6,899 bases of DNA from Reyranella sp. (GTDB lineage: Bacteria > Pseudomonadota > Alphaproteobacteria > Reyranellales > Reyranellaceae). Below the pieces are notes generated by a model, which was not told the DNA's origin, searched no databases, and was given only the letters and a program-made list of their open reading frames with translations. The stretch covers positions 1-6,899 of the forward strand of contig JAUXST010000071.1 of assembly GCA_030679805.1 (NCBI GenBank), read 5' to 3'. A program made the position numbers and the translations under genes. This document shows positions 1-5,339 of this stretch, in pieces (positions within the stretch are counted from its first letter, which is position 1; the number at the start of each line of letters is the position of its first letter).

Positions 1-653
1 TCCTGTCGCCGGTCAAGATCGACGACTTCCTCCTGTGGGCGGCGCTGGGCGTCATCCTGGGTGGCCGCATCGGCTACGTGCTGTTCTACAAGCCGGGCTT
101 CTATCTGGAGCATCCACTGGCGGTACTGACCCTTTGGGAAGGCGGCATGTCGTTCCACGGCGGCTTCCTGGGCGTGATCGCGGCCATCCTGCTGTTCGCG
201 ATCCGCAACAAGACCGAGCCGTTCATGCTGTCCGACCTCGTGGCCTTGGTGGTGCCGATCGGCCTGTTCTTCGGGCGTCTCGCGAACTTCATCAACGGCG
301 AGCTGTGGGGCCGCGTGAGCGACGTCCAGTGGGCGATGATTTTCCCGCGCGGCGGCCCGCTGCCGCGCCATCCCAGCCAGCTCTACCAGGCCTTCTTCGA
401 GGGCGTGCTGCTGCTGCTCGTTGCCGCGGTGTGGCGCTTCACCGACGGCCGCCGCCGTCCCGGGCTGGTGACCGGCACCTTCTGCATGGGCTACAGCGTG
501 GCGCGCATCATGGGCGAACTCTTCCGCGAACCCGATGCCCACCTCGGCTACCTGTGGGGGCCGCTCACCATGGGCATGCTGCTGTCCGTCCCCATGCTCG
601 CCTTCGGCGGCTGGCTGATCGCCCGGGCCTACGCCAGACCCGCGCTGCCGTGA
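1..653 (+). CDS. lgt: Prolipoprotein diacylglyceryl transferase Lgt (5' truncated)
   Basis: Lgt is the inner-membrane enzyme that transfers diacylglycerol from phosphatidylglycerol to the lipobox cysteine of prolipoproteins, the first step of lipoprotein maturation. The reading frame is open from base 3, giving 216 visible residues; Lgt proteins are usually about 260-300 aa, so roughly the first 60-80 residues lie outside the window. Seen in sequence: GRIGYVLFY near the left edge, FHGGFLG at 153-173 (matching the catalytic-histidine segment of E. coli Lgt), the family signature GRLANFINGELWGR at 273-314 with the essential Arg, Asn and Glu, RHPSQLYQ at 366-389, and RIMGELFREPD further on. Hydrophobic stretches between the motifs fit a multi-pass membrane protein. 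The TGA at 651-653 overlaps a possible GTG start of the next gene as GTGA. The promoter is outside the window. Identification is firm from the motifs. Confidence 0.97.
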   Translation, partial: LSPVKIDDFLLWAALGVILGGRIGYVLFYKPGFYLEHPLAVLTLWEGGMSFHGGFLGVIAAILLFAIRNKTEPFMLSDLVALVVPIGLFFGRLANFINGELWGRVSDVQWAMIFPRGGPLPRHPSQLYQAFFEGVLLLLVAAVWRFTDGRRRPGLVTGTFCMGYSVARIMGELFREPDAHLGYLWGPLTMGMLLSVPMLAFGGWLIARAYARPALP

Positions 654-662
654 CGGGGCGGC

Positions 663-670
663 CGGAAGGG
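663..670 (+). promoter_or_regulatory. Ribosome binding site deciding the methyltransferase start
   Basis: The purine run GGAAGGGG lies 6 bases upstream of GTG 677. The alternative in-frame GTG at 650, which overlaps the lgt stop as GTGA, has no comparable purine run before it. This favours 677, although re-initiation at 650 by ribosomes finishing lgt cannot be excluded and would add 9 residues. Confidence 0.6.
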
Positions 671-676
671 GCGGCC

Positions 677-1759
677 GTGACCAGTGAACTCGGCCGCCTG
701 ATCGCGCACCGCATCGCGCTCACCGGGCCCATCCCGATCGCCGACTTCATGGCCGAGGCGCTGGGCCATCCCCGCCTCGGCTACTACCGCCGCGCCATGC
801 CGCTCGGCACGCAGGGCGACTTCACGACGGCACCCGAAATCTCCCAGATGTTCGGCGAACTTTTGGGCGCGTGGCTGGCCGAACGCTGGCAGGCGATGGG
901 CCGGCCCTCGCCCGCGCGGCTGGTCGAACTCGGGCCCGGCCGCGGCACCCTGATGGCCGACGCGTTGCGCGCGACCCGCAGCGTGCCGGGCTTCCATGCC
1001 GCCCTCGACCTGCATCTCGTCGATACCAGCACGCCGCTCAGGGCGGCACAGCAGGCAGCCCTCGCTACTTTCATGCCGGCCTGGCACGAGCGCCTCGACG
1101 ACGTGCCCGCGGGGCCCCTCCTGCTGATCGCCAACGAATTCTTCGATGCGCTTCCGGTGCGCCAGTTCCACAAGACCGCCCAGGGATGGCGGGAGCGCAT
1201 GGTCGGCCTCGGGCCCGACGGCGCCTTGCGGCTTGCCCTGGCCCCCGGCCCGACGCCGTTTGCCGCAGCCCTGCCCGAGGCCCCGGCCGGCGCGGAAGCG
1301 GAACTCTCCGAAGCGGGCCGGACGCTGGCCGGCGCCATCGGCGCGCGCCTGCGCCGGGACGGCGGCTGGGCGCTGATCGTCGACTACGGTCACGACCGAC
1401 TATCCTTCGGCACCTCGTTGCAGGCGGTGCGCGACCATCGCGGCGCGGGCATCCTCGACCGGCCGGGCGAGACCGACCTCAGTGCGCACGTCGACTTCGC
1501 GGCCCTTGCCACCGCCGCCGCGGTGCCGGCCTTCGGCCCGGTGGGCCAGGGTCGTTTCCTGCGCCGCCTGGGAATCGAGGAGCGTGCACGCGCCCTGAAG
1601 CGACAGGCGAGCGCCGAACAGGCGAGCGCGATAGACGCGGCACTGGCGCGCTTGATCGCGCCCGACCAAATGGGCACCCTCTTCCGCGTTCTGGCCCTGG
1701 GCGACGACAGAAGCGCTCCGCCGGCCGGCTTTTCGAATACCCCCTCGGACGCGACATGA
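677..1759 (+). CDS. Class I SAM-dependent methyltransferase, MidA/NDUFAF7 family
   Basis: Predicted protein-arginine-type methyltransferase of the MidA/NDUFAF7 family (DUF185). The mitochondrial homologue methylates an arginine of complex I subunit NDUFS2 and is needed for complex I assembly; the bacterial substrate is not established, and a role on the NuoD-type subunit is inference. With the GTG 677 start the protein is 360 aa, normal for the family. Visible motifs: GDFTTAPEISQMFGE (residues 47-61), the SAM-binding glycine loop ELGPGRG (84-90), NEFFDALPVRQF (153-164), VDYGH (235-239), GETDLSAHVDF (264-274), and a C-terminal FRVLALGD followed by PPAGF (348-352). It sits between lgt and pgeF, with the stop overlapping the pgeF start as ATGA, so translation of the two is probably coupled. 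This order recurs in Alphaproteobacteria. The frame stays open far upstream inside lgt, but that part is a shadow frame without family similarity. Confidence 0.94.
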   Translation: MTSELGRLIAHRIALTGPIPIADFMAEALGHPRLGYYRRAMPLGTQGDFTTAPEISQMFGELLGAWLAERWQAMGRPSPARLVELGPGRGTLMADALRATRSVPGFHAALDLHLVDTSTPLRAAQQAALATFMPAWHERLDDVPAGPLLLIANEFFDALPVRQFHKTAQGWRERMVGLGPDGALRLALAPGPTPFAAALPEAPAGAEAELSEAGRTLAGAIGARLRRDGGWALIVDYGHDRLSFGTSLQAVRDHRGAGILDRPGETDLSAHVDFAALATAAAVPAFGPVGQGRFLRRLGIEERARALKRQASAEQASAIDAALARLIAPDQMGTLFRVLALGDDRSAPPAGFSNTPSDAT

Positions 1760-2523
1760 TCCAGGCTCCCTCTCTTGCCGGTCTCGACGGCGTGCAGCAC
1801 CGCTTCTTCACCCGCCGCGGCGGCGTAAGCAGCGGGCTCTTTTCATCGCTCAACTGCGGCTATGGCTCGGCCGACGCGCCCGACAACGTGCGTGAGAACC
1901 GCCGCCGCGTGGCCGAGCAGTTCGGCCTGGCTGAGCCCGACCTCCAGACCGTGCACCAGATCCATTCGACCGACGTGCTCACCGTGGCCCAGGACCGCTG
2001 GAGTTCGCCGGGCGCGCCCAAGGCGGACGGCCTCGTGACCGACCGGCCGGGCGTCGTGCTGGGCGTGCTGGCCGCCGACTGCGCGCCCGTGCTGCTGGCC
2101 GATGGCGATGCCGGCGTGATCGGCGCGGCGCACGCCGGCTGGAAGGGCGCGCTGGGCGGCATCGTCGACACGACCATCGCCGCCATGGAAAAGATCGGCG
2201 CGCGGCGCGAGCGCATCAAGGTCGCGGTCGGCCCCTGCATCGGCCCTCAATCCTACGAGGTCGGTCCGGAATTTCCCGCGCCGTTCCTGGCCCAGGACGA
2301 CGCCAATGCAGCGTTCTTCCGCGTCGCCTCCCGCGCCGGCCACTTCATGTTCGACCTGCCGGGCTATCTCTTGCACCGCATCGCCCGCAACGGTGTGGCC
2401 GTCGCGGCAACCGGCCACGACACGCTGACCGCCACCGAGGATTTCTTCAGCTACCGGCGCAACACGCTCTCGGGCGTGCGCGACTACGGCCGCGGCCTGT
2501 CGGCGATCGCGCTCGCCAGCTGA
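1756..2523 (+). CDS. pgeF: Peptidoglycan editing factor PgeF (YfiH/laccase-domain family)
   Basis: 255 aa, normal for the family. PgeF (YfiH) is a cytoplasmic metal-binding enzyme; in E. coli it prevents mis-incorporation of L-Ser for L-Ala in the muropeptide precursor, and homologues have been assayed as polyphenol oxidase or purine nucleoside phosphorylase. Seen here: an N-terminal HRFFTRRGGVSSG segment (15-27) with SLNCG (31-35), the three expected metal ligands His70 (in HQIH), Cys109 (in AADCAPVLL) and His126 (in AHAGWKG), then GPCIGP (159-164) and a C-terminal FFSYRR (230-235). All key positions are intact. ATG 1756 is chosen because it begins at the conserved N-terminus and overlaps the previous stop by 4 bases; it has only a weak Shine-Dalgarno sequence, consistent with translational coupling. 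Upstream reading in this frame is a shadow inside the methyltransferase gene. Confidence 0.96.
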   Translation: MIQAPSLAGLDGVQHRFFTRRGGVSSGLFSSLNCGYGSADAPDNVRENRRRVAEQFGLAEPDLQTVHQIHSTDVLTVAQDRWSSPGAPKADGLVTDRPGVVLGVLAADCAPVLLADGDAGVIGAAHAGWKGALGGIVDTTIAAMEKIGARRERIKVAVGPCIGPQSYEVGPEFPAPFLAQDDANAAFFRVASRAGHFMFDLPGYLLHRIARNGVAVAATGHDTLTATEDFFSYRRNTLSGVRDYGRGLSAIALAS

Positions 2524-2537
2524 GTTGGGAAATTGAC

Positions 2538-2606
2538 GTGCCCTATCTGATCATCCTGATGTTCTGCTGCCTGCTCGGAGTCGTCGCAACGTGCGCCATG
2601 TTGTGA
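2538..2606 (+). CDS. Possible 22-residue hydrophobic micro-ORF
   Basis: A short frame begins at GTG 2538, with TGGGA about 7 bases upstream, and ends at TGA 2604-2606. The predicted peptide starts MPYLIILMFCCLLG and is hydrophobic almost throughout, long enough for one membrane span, with three cysteines and no charged residue. It starts 14 bases after pgeF ends and overlaps the start of the downstream lipoprotein gene. An in-frame GTG of that gene at 2603 overlaps the micro-ORF stop as GTGA, so it could act as a translational coupler as well as encode a membrane peptide. I recognise no family, and a frame this short can arise by chance. The support is the ribosome-binding-like sequence, the spacing and the composition. 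Confidence 0.3.
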   Translation: MPYLIILMFCCLLGVVATCAML

Positions 2607-3544
2607 GCTTTCTCTGCTGTCTCGTGTTGGCGGCATGCGGCTACGTTCCCCGACCCTTCGAGCCGGACACCTCGGACAAGGCGGCCTACCGCTCGCCGCA
2701 GGACAAGACCGAACTGGCCATCGGGGCGCCGCGCAACATGCCGCGCGGGATGGGCATCCGGCTGGCAGCGGCGCTCGCCCTCGAACTGCAGTCCTATGGC
2801 ATCGCCGCCGCGGTGCAGCCCGCCGACGCACCGGTCCAGGTGAGCGGCGTGATGAGCACGCGCGATTCAGGCGAAGGCATCGAGATCCAGATCGACTGGC
2901 GCATCGAGGGCAAGCCCGCGACGCAGGAGCCGGCGGTCAGCCGCACGCGCACGCGCGGCGAGGACTATGCCGAAGCGAGCGACCGCCTGGTGTCGCGCAT
3001 TGCCCAGCAGGCAGCCCCCCGGATCGCCACCCTGATCGGGCGACCACCCACCTTCCAGCCGCAGTCGCCCGGCCAGATCGCCGCCGGCGTCACCATGCCG
3101 CTTGAGCCGGCTGATGGCACCGCCACTGTCCCTGGCGCCGTCCCCGGCGCAACGCCGGTCGCGGCCTCGACGCAGCCGCAGGTCAAGGTGATGGTGGGCG
3201 CCATCACCGGGGCGCCCTCGGACGGCAACCGCCAACTCCAGTCCGGCATGCGCCGGGCGCTGGGCTCGAGCAAGATCGTCGTCGTCGACGCCGCGGGCAG
3301 CGACATCTACACCGTGGTCGCCACGGTGAGCCTGACGCCGATCAACGACAAAAGCGGCCAGCTCGTCATAAGGTGGCTGCTCAAGGATCCGACCGGCACC
3401 GACGTCGGCGACATCGAGCAGTCCAACCCCGTGCCGCTCGCGGCCGCCAAGGGTTCGTGGGCGGGATTCGGCGATATAGTCGCCGCCGCCGCGGCCGAAG
3501 GCGTGCTCCAACTGCTGGAAAAAGCGCTCAATCGGTCGCAGTAG
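2591..3544 (+). CDS. Unrecognised lipoprotein with two similar domains
   Basis: 317 aa from GTG 2591, which has GGAG 10 bases upstream and supplies the Arg and His needed at the start of a signal peptide; GTG 2603 is the alternative start. A lipoprotein signal is clear: a short hydrophobic stretch ending in the lipobox LAAC with Cys16 as the lipidation site, then G-Y-V-P. After it come a mature N-terminal domain (about 42-149), a Pro/Ala/Gly/Thr-rich linker (about 151-197), and a C-terminal domain (about 198-312). Both domains run: helix with repeated Ala/Leu, a strand near a buried Val/Ile run, a strand pair with a conserved I-x-W (IDWRIEG at 101-107; IRWLLKD at 260-266), then a terminal Ala-rich helix. 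I infer an internal duplication. I do not recognise the family; some resemblance to small alpha/beta outer-membrane lipoproteins (LpoB/TolB-N-like) is only an impression. It follows pgeF closely and is a predicted Lgt substrate. Confidence 0.88.
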   Translation: MRHVVSFLCCLVLAACGYVPRPFEPDTSDKAAYRSPQDKTELAIGAPRNMPRGMGIRLAAALALELQSYGIAAAVQPADAPVQVSGVMSTRDSGEGIEIQIDWRIEGKPATQEPAVSRTRTRGEDYAEASDRLVSRIAQQAAPRIATLIGRPPTFQPQSPGQIAAGVTMPLEPADGTATVPGAVPGATPVAASTQPQVKVMVGAITGAPSDGNRQLQSGMRRALGSSKIVVVDAAGSDIYTVVATVSLTPINDKSGQLVIRWLLKDPTGTDVGDIEQSNPVPLAAAKGSWAGFGDIVAAAAAEGVLQLLEKALNRSQ

Positions 3545-3569
3545 GCATCGCCCGGTCCCTTGAATCGGC

Positions 3570-3598
3570 TTGTCAGAGGGGGGCCTTCGGCTGCTACT
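3570..3598 (+). promoter_or_regulatory. Weak candidate sigma-70 promoter before the first binding-protein gene
   Basis: Within the 113-base gap between the lipoprotein and the first binding-protein gene, TTGTCA (3570-3575) is followed after 17 bases by GCTACT (3593-3598). The -35 is good but the -10 matches the consensus at only three of six positions. A promoter is expected here because the function changes, but this placement is tentative. The rest of the gap holds a short CGAG/CTCG hairpin (3606-3616) and no convincing terminator. Confidence 0.25.
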
Positions 3599-3642
3599 GT
3601 CTCCGCGAGCGGCTCGATTCTTGCAAAGACAGACCGCGCAAT

Positions 3643-3648
3643 AGGGAG
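3643..3648 (+). promoter_or_regulatory. Ribosome binding site of the first binding-protein gene
   Basis: AGGGAG lies 9 bases upstream of ATG 3658 and fixes that start. The following residues form a proper signal peptide, whereas the upstream extension of the frame runs through non-coding sequence and the end of the lipoprotein gene in the wrong frame. Confidence 0.75.
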
Positions 3649-3657
3649 ACGAAGCCG

Positions 3658-5244
3658 ATGTTCGATTTAAGGAAGTCGGTCGCCACCGTCGTGGCGGCCG
3701 CAAGTCTGGGTGGACTGCTGGGAGCAGCTCCGGCCAGCGCACAGACGCTGAACGTGGTGATGCATTCGGACCTGAAGATTCTCGATCCGATATGGACCAC
3801 CGCCTACATCGTGCGAAATCACGGCTATCTCGTCTGGGACACGCTGTTCTCGATGGACGACAAGCTGGAGGTGAAGCCCCAGATGCTCGAGAAGTACGAC
3901 GTCTCGGGCGACAAGCTCACCTACACGTTCACCTTGCGCGACGGGCTTGAGTGGCACGACGGCAAGCCCGTCACCTCCGAAGACTGCATCGCGTCGATCA
4001 AGCGGTGGGGCGCCAAGGACTCGATGGGCCAATCCCTGTTGGCCCGCGTCACGGCGTGGAAAGCGGTGAACGACAAGACGTTCACGATGACCCTGAAGGA
4101 GCCGTACGGCCTCGTTCTGCAGTCGCTCGGCAAGCCTTCCTCGAACGTGCCCTTCATGATGCCGGCGCGGGTCGCGGCGACCGATCCCAGCACCCAGATC
4201 AAGGCCGAGGATGTGATCGGTTCCGGCCCGTTCATCTTCAAGCGCGATGAATGGAAGCCCGGTGAAAAGACGGTCTACGTCAAGAACCCCAAATACAAGC
4301 CGCGCAGCGAACCGGCCTCCGGTCTGGCCGGCGGCAAAGTGGTGAAGCTCGATCGCGTCGAGTGGCGCGTTCTCGGCGACCACCAGACCACGGTCAACGC
4401 GCTCATCGCCGGCGAAATCGACATGATCGAATCGCCGCCGCACGACCTTCTGCCGGTCCTGGCCAAGGACAAGAACATCAAGCTGTTCAACGCCAATCCG
4501 CTCGGCAACCAGTACACATTCCGCTTCAACGTCCTTCACAAGCCCTTCGACAACGACAAAATTCGCCAAGCCGTACTCTATGCCTTCAACCAGAAGGACT
4601 TTCTCGACGCCGTGATCGGCGACCCGAAGTGGTACAAGGAATGCAAGGCGATGTTCATCTGCGGCACGCCGCTGCAGAGCTTCAAGGGCTGGGAAGACAA
4701 GCTCGGCTCCAACTTCGAGAAGTCGAAAGCGCTTCTCAAAGAGGCGGGCTATGACGGCACGCCAGTGGTGCTGATGCAGTCGACCGACCTTGCCGTGCTG
4801 ACCAATCTGGCGCCCGTCGCCAAGAACCTGCTGGAGAAGGGCGGCTTCAAGGTCGACCTGCAGTCGATGGATTGGCAGACGCTGGTCGCCCGCCGCGCCA
4901 AGAAGGACCCGCTGGACAAGGGCGGCTGGAGCGCCTTCCTCACTTCCTGGGTAGCGGCCGACGTTCTCAACCCGGTGATGGCCGGCTTCTTCAACGCCGG
5001 TTGCGACAAGGCCATGTTCGGCTGGCCCTGCGACGCCACGATCCAGAAGCTGCGCGACGACTATGCCAAGGAGACCGACCCAGCCAAGCAGAAGGCAATC
5101 GCCGAGGCCGTGCAGGTGCGTGTGACGGAATATCCGACTCACGTCCACCTCGGTCAGTGGTATTCGCCGTTCGCGTTGCGCAACACCGTCTCCGGCAACA
5201 TCGAAGCGCCGGTTACCGTATTCTGGAATGTGACGAAGAAGTAG
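3658..5244 (+). CDS. ABC transporter substrate-binding protein, family 5 (DppA/OppA-type), copy 1
   Basis: 528 aa, complete. Predicted periplasmic solute receptor of a peptide/nickel-type ABC importer (SBP_bac_5, structural cluster C). The Sec signal peptide has RK at 5-6, a hydrophobic core, and a cleavage site ASA|Q after residue 28. The family signature region is LTYTFTLRDGLEWHDGKPVT (87-106); further conserved segments are GSGPF (188-192), the NPKY/GLAGGKV region (210-228), the hinge-proximal AGEIDMIESPPHD (251-263) and FNVLHKPFDN (290-299). Cysteines: Cys110, Cys329 and Cys335 are shared with the downstream paralogue; Cys449 and Cys458 are unique to this copy and could form a disulfide in the periplasm. 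The natural ligand cannot be read from the sequence: family 5 proteins bind di- and oligopeptides, nickel chelates, opines and other molecules. It is followed by a strong hairpin and then the paralogue. No permease is in the window. Confidence 0.97.
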   Translation: MFDLRKSVATVVAAASLGGLLGAAPASAQTLNVVMHSDLKILDPIWTTAYIVRNHGYLVWDTLFSMDDKLEVKPQMLEKYDVSGDKLTYTFTLRDGLEWHDGKPVTSEDCIASIKRWGAKDSMGQSLLARVTAWKAVNDKTFTMTLKEPYGLVLQSLGKPSSNVPFMMPARVAATDPSTQIKAEDVIGSGPFIFKRDEWKPGEKTVYVKNPKYKPRSEPASGLAGGKVVKLDRVEWRVLGDHQTTVNALIAGEIDMIESPPHDLLPVLAKDKNIKLFNANPLGNQYTFRFNVLHKPFDNDKIRQAVLYAFNQKDFLDAVIGDPKWYKECKAMFICGTPLQSFKGWEDKLGSNFEKSKALLKEAGYDGTPVVLMQSTDLAVLTNLAPVAKNLLEKGGFKVDLQSMDWQTLVARRAKKDPLDKGGWSAFLTSWVAADVLNPVMAGFFNAGCDKAMFGWPCDATIQKLRDDYAKETDPAKQKAIAEAVQVRVTEYPTHVHLGQWYSPFALRNTVSGNIEAPVTVFWNVTKK

Positions 5245-5250
5245 CGATCC

Positions 5251-5276
5251 GCGCGCGGGGCTTCGGCCCCGCGCGC
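5251..5276 (+). terminator. GC-rich hairpin after the first binding-protein gene
   Basis: A perfect 11-bp stem (GCGCGCGGGGC at 5251-5261 pairing with 5266-5276) closes a TTCG loop; C(UUCG)G is an exceptionally stable tetraloop. It begins 6 bases after the stop codon. No T tract follows, so it may be a weak or partial terminator, or a 3' mRNA stabiliser that raises the level of the first binding protein relative to downstream genes. Pairing is seen directly; function is inferred. Confidence 0.6.
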
Positions 5277-5317
5277 CCATCGACGAGGGCGGGAGGAGAT
5301 TCCGCCTTCCTCGATGG
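5277..5317 (+). other. Second, imperfect hairpin in the spacer
   Basis: Bases 5277-5292 pair with 5302-5317 as a 16-position stem with one C-C mismatch and one G-T pair. The 9-base loop (GAGGAGATT) and adjoining stem carry a purine-rich GGGAGGAG resembling a Shine-Dalgarno sequence. Together with the preceding hairpin it fills most of the 95-base spacer between the two paralogues. It could be part of a tandem terminator, an RNase-blocking structure, or a translation-control element for the second gene. Confidence 0.45.
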
Positions 5318-5327
5318 GGAGAAACCG

Positions 5328-5334
5328 AAGGGGG
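5328..5334 (+). promoter_or_regulatory. Ribosome binding site of the second binding-protein gene
   Basis: AAGGGGG lies 5 bases upstream of ATG 5340. The later in-frame ATG at 5352 lacks a comparable site and would remove the lysines at the start of the signal peptide, so 5340 is preferred. Confidence 0.6.
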
Positions 5335-5339
5335 CTTTG

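Noticed and set aside
35..676. Upstream extension of the methyltransferase frame through lgt
   Set aside because: Its arginine/proline-rich product is typical of a shadow frame in GC-rich DNA, while lgt motifs are clear in the overlapping frame. Family similarity begins just after 677.
629..1393. Minus-strand frames opposite the methyltransferase gene
   Set aside because: No motif, no ribosome binding site and compositional shadow character, against an intact conserved gene on the other strand.
871..1755. Upstream extension of the pgeF frame through the methyltransferase gene
   Set aside because: Low-complexity Arg/Ala/Pro product without a recognisable domain; the PgeF N-terminus fits ATG 1756.
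3373..3657. Upstream extension of the first binding-protein frame
   Set aside because: It crosses the end of the lipoprotein gene and a non-coding gap, and would place the signal peptide in the interior of the protein. ATG 3658 has its own ribosome binding site.
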